DNA from: Chloroflexota bacterium
GTDB lineage: Bacteria > Chloroflexota > Anaerolineae > Caldilineales > Caldilineaceae
Length of the DNA stretch: 7,410 nucleotides
Reading direction: 5' to 3'
NCBI GenBank assembly: GCA_016199425.1
Contig: JACQGT010000488.1
Coordinates: 1-7,410, forward strand
Shown: positions 1 to 5,823 of the stretch, piece after piece
How positions within the stretch are numbered: the stretch's first letter is position 1
Layout: every line of letters begins with the position of its first letter
Notes under the pieces: model-generated
Told to the model about the DNA's origin: nothing
Seen by the model: the letters and a program-made list of their open reading frames with translations, nothing else
Database searches by the model: none
Position numbers and translations under genes: made by a program

Positions 1-20
1 AATACGCAATACGCAATACG
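1..20. repeat. Heptamer tandem repeat AATACGC, 2.9 copies, cut by window edge
   Basis: AATACGC occurs twice in full, followed by AATACG, a perfect 7-base period. The array probably continues upstream of the window. Degenerate heptamers like this are a spacer feature in some cyanobacteria and Chloroflexota. Here the array runs directly into an open frame, so it may have invaded or extended the end of a gene. Confidence 0.7.
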
Positions 21-70
21 ACCCGTCGGACTTCCTGCGCGATGACGAGAACACAAAGCCGTTCTGGTAG
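2..70 (+). CDS. Possible C-terminal tail of an unidentified gene, 5' truncated by the window edge
   Basis: One plus-strand frame is open from the window start to a TAG at 68-70. It ends in the residues YDPSDFLRDDENTKPFW, which look like an ordinary acidic, aromatic-ended protein terminus. The first 20 bases are a heptamer repeat (AATACGC), and such repeats are usually intergenic, so the true coding part may be shorter or absent. The next gene starts 45 bases downstream in the same direction, which is compatible with an operon. No family can be named from 22 residues. Confidence 0.4.
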   Translation: MRNTQYDPSDFLRDDENTKPFW

Positions 71-115
71 ACGAGACAAACTGGAGATGTTGAGAACGAC
101 TCTATGGAGGTGAGT

Positions 116-781
116 ATGAAAATTGGTCAGTGGAGCGTCGGTGACTCCGTGCGCGTCAAGCCTGGAGTCAAGGACGAGGATTTCGGCCTGGAGATGGAGG
201 GCTGGCAGGGGCGCATTACCGAAGTGGATGTAAAAAACGATATCGTCGTAATCCGTTGGGATGCGATTACTCTGCGCAATATGCCCGCAGAATACATTGC
301 AGATTCGGAAGAACAAGGGTTGGGATGGGATGAATATTATCTGGGACCAGAAGACGTGGAGTTAGCAGAAGCGCGAGACAGTGAGCAGGAAACAGAGACA
401 ACTAAAGCTGAGATTCAGACCAACTTCGCATGGCACCATCTCGGAGAAGAAGGAAGGGATATCGGCCACATTCTGGCCGGGATCGATCCGGATGATACCT
501 CCGAGCAACTTGAAAGATGGGAAGAGTATCTGTCAGCCACTCTCACATTTCCATTTAAGGCCGAAGTGACAGAGTTTCAAGAGCGCGGACCGATGCGCGG
601 CGGGGATATCCTCGTTGTGCATGAGATCGAAAGTATCGACGAGAACTACGGATTGATTGTGCAGGTAAAGAAAGGACGCAAGACCTACTATTTTCCCCTG
701 TGCGATCTGACGGCGGTTGATGAGAAGTCACCCAATCATCTGCCAGTACAACTCTATGCCGTCTGGTTTGCCAATCGGTGA
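116..781 (+). CDS. Two-domain acidic protein with a C-terminal CcbP-like calcium-binding domain
   Basis: The product is 221 residues, soluble, acidic, with no signal peptide or membrane segment. The start is placed at ATG 116 and not the in-frame ATG 104, because GGAGG at 106-110 lies 5 bases before 116 and would fall inside the coding sequence if 104 were used. Residues ~4-85 form a small beta-rich, SH3/KOW-like domain (GDSVRVKPG, then WQGRITEVD and IVVIRWD). Residues ~86-105 are a charged linker. Residues ~138-220 match the pattern of the CcbP calcium-binding family: FPFKAEV, then GDILVVHEIESIDENYG, GLIVQVKKGRKTYYFPLCDL and a final W-containing strand. CcbP is known from Anabaena as a cytoplasmic calcium buffer; calcium binding here is inferred by resemblance. 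The gene ends 16 bases from the convergent peptidase gene. It could instead be a general SH3-like scaffold without calcium binding. Confidence 0.8.
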   Translation: MKIGQWSVGDSVRVKPGVKDEDFGLEMEGWQGRITEVDVKNDIVVIRWDAITLRNMPAEYIADSEEQGLGWDEYYLGPEDVELAEARDSEQETETTKAEIQTNFAWHHLGEEGRDIGHILAGIDPDDTSEQLERWEEYLSATLTFPFKAEVTEFQERGPMRGGDILVVHEIESIDENYGLIVQVKKGRKTYYFPLCDLTAVDEKSPNHLPVQLYAVWFANR

Positions 782-797
782 GGGCTGTCCAGGAGGA

Positions 798-1268
798 TTA
801 CCGCGCTGACGGCTGAATGATAGCCGCCATACGGTCGTACTCTTCCCAGGCGGCGAGAAAACCGTCCCAGAGAACGCGTTGGGGTGCGTCGGGGAAGGCC
901 GGGTCGTTGAGGTAGACGTAACGGTCGTCGTAGCCGACGACGACGGCGACGTGGGAGACATTTTCATCTCTCCAGTACGGCAGCATAACCGTCCAGACCC
1001 GGCAAATGACCGGTCGATTCTGGTCCAACAGAAGCCGCAGTTGGGAATCCGTGAGTGATGCGAGACGCACAGTGACCCGCCGGTTCTGCACCCGTTCAAT
1101 CATCGGAAAGGGCGTACCCAGGGGGATTTCTATCTGCAAACGCGCGATGAGGTCGGACTCTGAAGCCGGCTCGCCCAGATATTCCAGAACCATTTGCGCC
1201 GAGACGGCCAGACATAGCCCGTCAATTCGTTGAATGCGGTGTGTGACTGGCAGCAAGACGCCGGGCAT
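798..1268 (-). CDS. C39-like papain-fold cysteine peptidase, copy 2 (module 3)
   Basis: A 156-residue cytoplasmic-looking protein with the C39 peptidase pattern. Q13 is the likely oxyanion residue and C19 the likely nucleophile, in the helix start GLCLAVSAQMVLEYLG. H106 sits in SHVAVVVGYDD and D122 in YLNDP, giving a Cys-His-Asp triad in the right order. The usual CG after the nucleophile is CL here. There is no ABC transporter domain, as in bacteriocin exporters, and no signal peptide. The ATG lies inside the 3' end of the PepSY-like gene 1222-1605 (47-base overlap, different frame), which suggests translational coupling; a weak AAGGA lies about 10 bases upstream. The last 52 codons are nearly identical in DNA to copy 1 (1646-2110), while the N-terminal two thirds are strongly diverged. 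It is the last gene of the minus-strand operon. The substrate is unknown; a catalytically altered or scaffold role is possible. Confidence 0.85.
   Translation of the reverse strand: MPGVLLPVTHRIQRIDGLCLAVSAQMVLEYLGEPASESDLIARLQIEIPLGTPFPMIERVQNRRVTVRLASLTDSQLRLLLDQNRPVICRVWTVMLPYWRDENVSHVAVVVGYDDRYVYLNDPAFPDAPQRVLWDGFLAAWEEYDRMAAIIQPSAR
799..953 (-). repeat. Near-identical 3' segment of the two peptidase genes, copy A
   Basis: This segment aligns base for base with 1647-1801 at a constant offset of 848. Only five mismatches are seen in 155 bases (804, 831, 833, 843, 873), and 874-953 is identical over 80 bases. Identity starts at the stop codons and breaks off sharply at 954, while the upstream parts of the genes differ widely. 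Confidence 0.9.
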
Positions 1269-1605
1269 TGTCTAGCATTCCTTGGGTGTGGGTTTTGTCT
1301 ATCGGCTTACCACAGATCGTCAAATCGCCCGACTGCGTATCGACATCGATCGTGCCAATCTTGCCTATCTGTCCTTGCAATCCCATGGAAAATATGACAG
1401 GCACACGCCAATAAGCCCGTCCTTCCCGTACCACAAGTTCTTCCGGTGTGATGCCGTGAATCTGCGTGCTGATGTGGTTGCCCGTGAAAATGCCGACCAG
1501 TTGTCGCGCCCGCACCGCCGTGATCCGCATGTCGGAAGTCGCCTGCACGGATAGATTGAGCGAACCCACATCGGGGGCTGCAACATCTTCAAATATCACT
1601 CGCAT
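1222..1605 (-). CDS. PepSY-like small protein, paralogue P3 (module 3)
   Basis: A 127-residue soluble protein, one of three paralogues in this block. Residues 27-46 hold the shared helix (ITAVRARQLVGI), residues 65-92 the shared strands AYWRVPVIF, GQIGKIGTIDVD and TQSGDL, and the C-terminus a helix NARRLAAS. The order helix, then YWxVPV, then VDxxTGxL resembles a PepSY domain, a module known from M4 protease propeptides and secreted inhibitors; the match is by pattern only. Its first 20 residues match P1 at 17 of 20 positions. GGAG lies 8 bases before the ATG. Its 3' end encodes the start of the peptidase 798-1268 in another frame. It has a longer C-terminal stretch (PIDKTHTQGM) than its paralogues. 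Confidence 0.75.
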   Translation of the reverse strand: MRVIFEDVAAPDVGSLNLSVQATSDMRITAVRARQLVGIFTGNHISTQIHGITPEELVVREGRAYWRVPVIFSMGLQGQIGKIGTIDVDTQSGDLTICGKPIDKTHTQGMLDNARRLAASHTPHSTN

Positions 1606-1645
1606 AGAGGAATCTCCAGTCTATACCTGACAAGGTGAAATGTCG

Positions 1646-2110
1646 CTACCGGGCTGACGGCTGAATGATAGCCGCCATGCAGTCGTACTCCTCCCAGGCG
1701 GCGAGAAAACCGTCCCAGAGGACGCGTTGGGGTGCGTCGGGGAAGGCCGGGTCGTTGAGGTAGACGTAACGGTCGTCGTAGCCGACGACGACGGCGACGT
1801 GCGGGGTGTCCGTCGGCCAATAGTCGAGCATCACCGTCCACAGGCGGCAGATGAGAGGTTGCTCCGCCTGCAATTGAAGCTGAACGTCGGATTCGGTCAG
1901 CGCTGCATAGCGGACAGAAAAGCCAAGCGAGGACAGGCGGGTGATATTCGGCACGGGTGTGCCGGCGTGACGAGTCCCCAGAACTCGGCCTATGCTTTCC
2001 TCGGAGATGGTGTGATCAAAATAGGCCAGCACCATCCGGGCGCACGCGGGCAGGCAAGTGCCCGGGCGGCTTTGGCTATAGAGCGGCACTGGCAGCAAGA
2101 CGGAGGGCAT
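1646..2110 (-). CDS. C39-like papain-fold cysteine peptidase, copy 1 (module 2)
   Basis: A 154-residue paralogue of the peptidase at 798-1268. Q13 and C19 lie in SQSRPGTCLPACARMVLAY, H104 in PHVAVVVGYDD and D120 in YLNDP, so the Cys-His-Asp set is intact. CLPA replaces the common CGPA of C39 peptidases. No signal peptide or membrane segment is seen, so a cytoplasmic role is likely. It starts inside the 3' end of the PepSY-like gene 2076-2429 (35-base overlap), with GGAAG just before the ATG. The gene for the next PepSY-like protein begins 40 bases after its stop, so all copies are probably on one transcript. The final 52 codons are shared almost base for base with copy 2. Its activity and target are unknown. 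Confidence 0.87.
   Translation of the reverse strand: MPSVLLPVPLYSQSRPGTCLPACARMVLAYFDHTISEESIGRVLGTRHAGTPVPNITRLSSLGFSVRYAALTESDVQLQLQAEQPLICRLWTVMLDYWPTDTPHVAVVVGYDDRYVYLNDPAFPDAPQRVLWDGFLAAWEEYDCMAAIIQPSAR
1647..1801 (-). repeat. Near-identical 3' segment of the two peptidase genes, copy B
   Basis: Partner of 799-953. Only one of the five differences changes the protein (Arg in copy 2, Cys in copy 1, in WEEYDxMAAI). The pair is a direct repeat that could recombine and delete the intervening module. Confidence 0.9.
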
Positions 2111-2429
2111 CGTCTTCCAATTTCCTCTGGAGTGCGTCAGTGAGTTTCAGATCGCCGGTTTCGCTGTCGACGTCCACGTAGCCAATTTGTCCGATCCGTC
2201 CGCGTAGCCCACCGAAGAGAAGAACTGGCACGCGCCAGTAGGCCCGATTGGCAGCAATCACCAATTCGTTGGGCGTATCCCCTGCCACCAGATCGCCGAT
2301 TGTATTGCCTGTATGGATGCCGACTAGCTGGCGGGCCCGGGCTGGCGTAATCTGGATGTTCGTAATATGCACGCTGACGGTTTCGCTGTCACGCGTCGGC
2401 AATACCGGCGTCTCAAATTGTACGGGCAT
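2076..2429 (-). CDS. PepSY-like small protein, paralogue P2 (module 2)
   Basis: A 117-residue soluble protein. The start is placed at ATG 2429, preceded at 5 bases by AAAGGGGG. An upstream in-frame TTG at 2447 would put this ribosome site inside the gene and is less likely. Shared elements are ITPARARQLVGIHTGN (28-42), AYWRVPVLL (63-71), GRIGQIGYVDVDSETGDL (77-94) and a C-terminal helix ending ALRLAASAAL. It is the most divergent paralogue at its N-terminus, which lacks the MRVIFEDV opening of P1 and P3. The stop lies inside the peptidase gene 1646-2110. By resemblance to PepSY modules it could bind or restrain the peptidase encoded just after it; that is inference. Confidence 0.75.
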   Translation of the reverse strand: MPVQFETPVLPTRDSETVSVHITNIQITPARARQLVGIHTGNTIGDLVAGDTPNELVIAANRAYWRVPVLLFGGLRGRIGQIGYVDVDSETGDLKLTDALQRKLEDDALRLAASAAL

Positions 2430-2442
2430 AAGAACCCCCTTT
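2430..2442 (-). promoter_or_regulatory. Ribosome binding site AAAGGGGG of P2, overlapping the stop of the peptidase remnant
   Basis: Read on the minus strand, AAAGGGGG at 2442-2435 lies 5 bases before ATG 2429. Its first two bases are also the last two of the TAA (2443-2441) that ends the 21-codon peptidase remnant. Ribosomes finishing the remnant would stop on this site, which would allow re-initiation at P2. Confidence 0.65.
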
Positions 2443-2506
2443 AGCAAAGACAGTACCCGTCATCCGACTGGCTCAAGTGCTTGACGGGTAGTAAGATTGC
2501 GGGCAT
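2441..2506 (-). pseudogene. Truncated remnant of a third C39-like peptidase gene (module 1), 21 codons
   Basis: This short frame reads MPAILLPV, then KHLSQSDDGYCLC, then TAA. Aligned without gaps to peptidase copy 1, 12 of the first 20 residues are identical, including the MP..LLPV opening, SQS with Q13, G17, C19 and L20. The frame ends two residues after the presumed nucleophile, so the His-Asp part (about 135 codons) is missing. Its ATG lies inside the PepSY-like gene 2460-2828 with a 47-base overlap, the same length as in module 3. It is most simply a deletion remnant. Because its stop overlaps the ribosome site of the next gene, it may survive as a coupling mini-ORF. The frame and alignment are read directly from sequence. 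Confidence 0.75.
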
Positions 2507-2828
2507 TCTCTTTTATCTCGGCGATGAGAAGATCGTCAAGCATCAGTTCACCAGTGTCGGCATCCACATCAACAGCGCCGACGATTCCAATCCGGCCTTG
2601 GCGACCGCGGGACAAGATTACCGGCACACGCCAGTACACCCGATCTTCTCGCACGACCAATTCGTCTAGTGTTTGCCCGTGGAGGAACAAACCGACGTAA
2701 TTGCCCATATAGATTCCAACCAGTTGTCGCGCTCGCACTGCGCTGATCCGTATTTCGGGAGTCGCCGGCACGGATAAATCCAGCGAGCCTACGTCTGGTA
2801 CAACAACGTCTTCAAATATCACTCGCAT
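2460..2828 (-). CDS. PepSY-like small protein, paralogue P1 (module 1), first gene of the minus-strand operon
   Basis: A 122-residue soluble protein with no signal peptide. It opens with MRVIFEDVVVPDVGSLDLSV (near-identical to P3), followed by RISAVRARQLVGIYMGN (27-43), VYWRVPVILSRGRQGRIG (64-81) and VDVDADTGELML (86-97), then a helix to the end. The pattern VDxxTGEL after paired strands is PepSY-like. GGAG lies 9 bases before the ATG. It heads the array and is the only paralogue not followed by a full peptidase: its 3' end overlaps the 21-codon peptidase remnant, and P2 starts 30 bases after its stop. A DTG triplet at 91-93 might suggest an aspartic protease, but the context fits PepSY better. 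Confidence 0.75.
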   Translation of the reverse strand: MRVIFEDVVVPDVGSLDLSVPATPEIRISAVRARQLVGIYMGNYVGLFLHGQTLDELVVREDRVYWRVPVILSRGRQGRIGIVGAVDVDADTGELMLDDLLIAEIKENARNLTTRQALEPVG

Positions 2829-2866
2829 TGAGGAAGCTCCAGTCCGTGGGAAATACTTGTGCGACT

Positions 2867-2896
2867 ATTATGCCACTGCTGTAGAGTATTTTGCCA
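2867..2896 (-). promoter_or_regulatory. Possible promoter of the PepSY-like/C39-like operon
   Basis: On the minus strand, TGGCATAAT at 2875-2867 resembles an extended -10 element (TGn plus CATAAT, one base from TATAAT). A weak -35 candidate TGGCAA lies at 2896-2891 with an 18-base spacer. It would start transcription about 30 bases before the first gene of the array. No better match was seen in the divergent spacer. Confidence 0.35.
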
Positions 2897-2897
2897 G

Positions 2898-2927
2898 TAG
2901 ACAGCAAACCTTGCAAACGAGTACAAT
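2898..2927 (+). promoter_or_regulatory. Possible promoter of the small membrane protein gene
   Basis: TAGACA at 2898-2903 (one base from TTGACA) and TACAAT at 2922-2927 (one base from TATAAT) are separated by 18 bases. The predicted start would be near 2934, about 40 bases before the ATG at 2973. The element is back to back with the minus-strand candidate, so this 144-base spacer looks like a divergent promoter region. Confidence 0.45.
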
Positions 2928-2972
2928 CACCTTATCGTCTTGTTGCACACTTACCCCAGGGTGGAGGTCTCT

Positions 2973-3299
2973 ATGTCCAAATTCGCCATCGTCCTGATCG
3001 TCGTCATCTTGCTGCTGATCGTGGCCGCCATCGGCAATCCGTCCGAGGCGCGCCACCTGGCCTGGGTGGAGCAGGCGCAGCAAGAGCGCATCGCCACCTG
3101 GCTGGAAAGCGCCAGCCTGCCCGCGCCCAAAGTCCTCATCGACCAATTGCCCCTGCCCCTGGTGATCGACGCCACCACCGACTACGAGAATTATGTGCTC
3201 TTCTCGCGGTTGGTGAGCAAAGACCGCTCGTGGGTGCTGTCTATGGGCGCGTTCTGGGCTATCTTCCGTATCGGAACCGTGACTGTCACGGTGGATTGA
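2973..3299 (+). CDS. Small single-pass membrane-anchored protein, DUF4359-like
   Basis: A 108-residue protein. The start is ATG 2973, with GGAGG at 2963-2967 giving 5-base spacing; the upstream in-frame ATG at 2940 would place this site inside the gene. Residues ~4-21 are one hydrophobic segment (FAIVLIVVILLLIVAAIG), an N-terminal anchor or uncleaved signal. It is followed by NPSEARHLAWVEQ and, near the end, a YVLFSRLVS strand and a short hydrophobic MGAFWAIFRIG. An anchor, then NPSE, then a late small globular part resembles DUF4359, a family of unknown function common in cyanobacteria; the assignment is tentative. The bulk probably faces outside the membrane. It lies divergently from the peptidase operon and 67 bases before the oxidoreductase, with which it may not share a function. 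Confidence 0.72.
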   Translation: MSKFAIVLIVVILLLIVAAIGNPSEARHLAWVEQAQQERIATWLESASLPAPKVLIDQLPLPLVIDATTDYENYVLFSRLVSKDRSWVLSMGAFWAIFRIGTVTVTVD

Positions 3300-3309
3300 C
3301 CTGAGCGGT

Positions 3310-3333
3310 TCTTCGTGTCTTGGTGACTTTGTG
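3310..3333. repeat. Three degenerate octamers in the spacer before the oxidoreductase gene
   Basis: Three consecutive 8-base units (TCTTCGTG, TCTTGGTG, ACTTTGTG; on the other strand CACNAAGN) fill part of the 67-base spacer. The minus-strand form, a CACAAAG/CACCAAG/CACGAAG chain, is a spacer motif I recognise from many environmental bacterial genomes. No open frame or hairpin accompanies it. Confidence 0.6.
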
Positions 3334-3366
3334 GTTCGATTCTTCCCACACAGAGGAGCAATACCT

Positions 3367-5823
3367 ATGAAATCCCGCGCCCGGCTGGTCGTGATTGGGG
3401 CCGGCATTGTCGGCTGTAGCGCCGTCTATCACCTGGCCCAGAGGGGCTGGAAGGATATTCTGGTCATCGATCAGGGGTCGCTGCCCCGCACCGGCGGCTC
3501 CACTTCCCACGCGCCGGGGCTGATCTTTCAGACCAACTCGTCCAAGACGATGTGCCAGATCGCCCAGTACACGACGAAGTTTTATAGCCAGTTTACCTGG
3601 GAGGGCAAGCCCTGTTTCTACCCGGTGGGCGGCATCGAAGTGGCGACGACACCCGAACGCTGGACCGATTTGCGCCGCAAGCTGGGCTGGGCCAAATCCT
3701 ACGGGCTGAAGGCCGCGCTGCTCTCTCCCGCCGAAGTGTGCGCCCAAGTGCCGATTCTCGATCCGTCCACGATTTTGGGCGGCTACTGGGTGGAGGGCGA
3801 CGGCATCGCCAAAGCCGTCAATCTGTGCGCCGCGATGACTAAAGCCGTCGTGGAGATGGGCGCGGCCGAGTTTATCGGCGGCGTGACCGTCACCGGTTTC
3901 GATATCCGGGACGGCAAGCTGCGGGCTGTGCTGACCGACAGCGGGCGTATCGAGACCCCGCAAGCGCTGATCTGCGCGGGGATTTGGGGGCCGAAGGTGG
4001 CGAGACTGGCGGGGGAGTCTGTGCCGTTGACGCCGGTGGAACACCAGTACGTCATCACCGCGCCGGTGGCCGGGCTGGCCGCCGACGCCGAAAAGGAAGT
4101 CGTCCACCCCATCCTGCGCCACCAGGACCACTCGATGTATTTCCGGCAGGTGGGCAACCGCTACGGCATCGGCAGCTACCGCCACGCGCCGATTCTGGTA
4201 GAGCCGGAAGCTATCGCATCCCCGGCCCAGGCCGCAGTCATGCCCTCCATCCACGACTTTACGCCGGACGATTTCGCCGCCTCCCACGTCGAGAGTGTGC
4301 GCCTCTTCCCCGCCCTGGCCGGACTCAACTTTGACTATCAGATCAACGGGATGTTCTCCTTCACGCCGGACGCGGGCTGTGTGGTGGGTCACTCCCAGCA
4401 GACCGATGGCTTGTGGATTGCTGAGGCGGTCTGGGTCACCCACGGCGGCGGGGTGGGCAAAGTGGTGGCCGATCTGATAACCGACGGCGTGACCGACTGG
4501 GATCTGCGCCAGCTAGACATGCACCGCTTCCACAGCTTCGCCCACAGCCCGGCCTACGTGCGGGAACGGGGGGCGCAGCAATACCGGGAAGTTTACGACA
4601 TCATCCATCCCAAACAGCAGATGCTCAGTCCGCGCAACCTGCGCCTTTCCCCCTGGCACGCCCGGCTGGTGGAGCAGAACGCCCACTTCTTTGAAGGCGT
4701 GGGCTGGGAGCGCCCCCAGTGGATCGGGGCCAACGCCCGGCTGCTGGAGGAGTATACCGTCCCGACGCGCACCGGCTGGGCCGCCCAGGAGTGGTCGCCC
4801 ATCGAAGGCGCAGAACACCAGGCCACCCGGCAGCGGGTTGCCCTCTTCGATCTGACCGCCTTTACAAAAATCGAAGTGACCGGGCCGGGGGCGCTGGCCT
4901 TTTTGGAGTACCTCTGCGCCAACAGCATCGACCGGTCTGTGGGCAAAGTCGTCTATACGTCGCTGCTCAACCAGCAGGGGGGGATCGCCTGCGATTTGAC
5001 TGTCACCCGCACGGGTGGGCAGAGCTTTCTCGTTCTCACCGGCGGCGGCGTGGGGATGCACGACCTGGCCTGGCTGCGCCAGAACGCGCCGGCAGATGGC
5101 GCAGTCACTATCACCGACGTGACCTCCCGCTACGCAGCGTTGGGTCTGTGGGGGCCCCGGGCACGGGATGTGCTACAATCTGTCACGGAAGCGGACGTGA
5201 GCAACCGCGTCTTTCCCTATTTCAGCGCCCAGACTCTCTACATCGATGTCATTCCGGTCTTGGCGGTGCGCGTCTCCTACGTGGGTGAATTGGGCTGGGA
5301 GCTTTACTGCCCGACCGAATATGGCCTGGGGCTGTGGGATGCGCTGTGGGCCGCGGGCCAGCCCCACGGCATTATCGTCGCGGGGGGCGGAGCCTTCGAT
5401 TCCCTCCGTCTGGAGAAGGGCTACCGGCTGTGGGGTGCGGACATCCACAGCGAGTACAATCCCTACGAGGCCGGGCTGGAGTGGGCCGTGCGCCTTGACA
5501 AAGGCGATTTTCTGGGCAGGGACGTGCTGCTGCGCATCAAAGCGCAGGGCGTCAGCCGCAAACTTTGCTGCCTCACCTACGACGATCCGGCAGCGGTGGC
5601 TCTAGGTTCAGAGCCGATTCTGTGGGGCGAGGAGGTGCTGGGCTACGTCACCAGCGCCAACTACGGCTATTCTGTGGGCAAATACATCCTCTACGGCTAC
5701 CTGCCCCTGGAATTCGCCGCGCCGGGCACACAGGTGGAGGTTGAATACTTCGGCGTGCGCTATACTGCTACAGTCCGCGCCGAACCGCTCTATGACAAAG
5801 AAATGACAAAATTGAAGGGATGA
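3367..5823 (+). CDS. FAD-dependent oxidoreductase/GcvT fusion, dimethylglycine or sarcosine dehydrogenase type
   Basis: An 818-residue cytoplasmic enzyme of normal length for the family. The start is ATG 3367, with GAGGAG at 3353-3358 spaced 8 bases. The N-terminal DAO domain (~5-375) carries the dinucleotide motif GAGIVG (11-16) and GGSTSHAPGL (43-52), where H48 matches the histidine that holds FAD covalently in dimethylglycine and sarcosine dehydrogenases. Residues ~380-455 form the linking FAO_M domain (GWERPQW at 446-452). The GcvT-like domain spans ~460-690, with GGIACDLTV (D543 in the folate-binding position), YAALGLWGPRA (589-599) and the GELGWELYCP signature (640-649). Residues ~711-806 are the GcvT C-terminal barrel. 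Members oxidatively demethylate N-methyl glycines and pass the one-carbon unit to tetrahydrofolate. The exact substrate cannot be read from sequence. An MFS transporter follows, so the substrate may be imported by it. Confidence 0.92.
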   Translation: MKSRARLVVIGAGIVGCSAVYHLAQRGWKDILVIDQGSLPRTGGSTSHAPGLIFQTNSSKTMCQIAQYTTKFYSQFTWEGKPCFYPVGGIEVATTPERWTDLRRKLGWAKSYGLKAALLSPAEVCAQVPILDPSTILGGYWVEGDGIAKAVNLCAAMTKAVVEMGAAEFIGGVTVTGFDIRDGKLRAVLTDSGRIETPQALICAGIWGPKVARLAGESVPLTPVEHQYVITAPVAGLAADAEKEVVHPILRHQDHSMYFRQVGNRYGIGSYRHAPILVEPEAIASPAQAAVMPSIHDFTPDDFAASHVESVRLFPALAGLNFDYQINGMFSFTPDAGCVVGHSQQTDGLWIAEAVWVTHGGGVGKVVADLITDGVTDWDLRQLDMHRFHSFAHSPAYVRERGAQQYREVYDIIHPKQQMLSPRNLRLSPWHARLVEQNAHFFEGVGWERPQWIGANARLLEEYTVPTRTGWAAQEWSPIEGAEHQATRQRVALFDLTAFTKIEVTGPGALAFLEYLCANSIDRSVGKVVYTSLLNQQGGIACDLTVTRTGGQSFLVLTGGGVGMHDLAWLRQNAPADGAVTITDVTSRYAALGLWGPRARDVLQSVTEADVSNRVFPYFSAQTLYIDVIPVLAVRVSYVGELGWELYCPTEYGLGLWDALWAAGQPHGIIVAGGGAFDSLRLEKGYRLWGADIHSEYNPYEAGLEWAVRLDKGDFLGRDVLLRIKAQGVSRKLCCLTYDDPAAVALGSEPILWGEEVLGYVTSANYGYSVGKYILYGYLPLEFAAPGTQVEVEYFGVRYTATVRAEPLYDKEMTKLKG

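Noticed and set aside
810..826. CGGCT/AGCCG hairpin between the convergent genes as a terminator
   Set aside because: The stem is only 5 base pairs with no T-run, and it lies within the end of the peptidase coding sequence; the same bases occur in the other peptidase copy.
728..1099. 123-codon minus-strand frame overlapping the C39-like peptidase gene in another frame
   Set aside because: The peptidase frame carries the conserved motifs; this one is Ser/Thr/Pro-rich, spans the convergent junction and has no family pattern. The similar frame at 1596-1841 is rejected for the same reason.
2430..2447. TTG start at 2447 for P2
   Set aside because: ATG 2429 has a clear AAAGGGGG at correct spacing, which the TTG start would place inside the coding region.
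2548..2556. DTG triplet in P1 as an aspartic protease active site
   Set aside because: The paralogues have ETG and QSG at this place, and the VDxxTGxL context is the PepSY-like strand, so a catalytic Asp is not conserved.
3286..4443. 385-codon open frame on the minus strand opposite the oxidoreductase gene
   Set aside because: It lies antisense to a well-supported conserved enzyme in GC-rich DNA. Its product is low in hydrophobic core patterns, rich in His, Arg and Gly, and resembles no family.
4513..5061. 182-codon minus-strand frame opposite the GcvT part
   Set aside because: Same reason: a shadow of the codon bias in the plus-strand gene, with no recognisable motif.
5171..5179. TGCTACAAT, resembling an extended -10 promoter element
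   Set aside because: It is inside the oxidoreductase coding sequence in a conserved segment (DVLQS), with no convincing -35 and no downstream gene start to serve.
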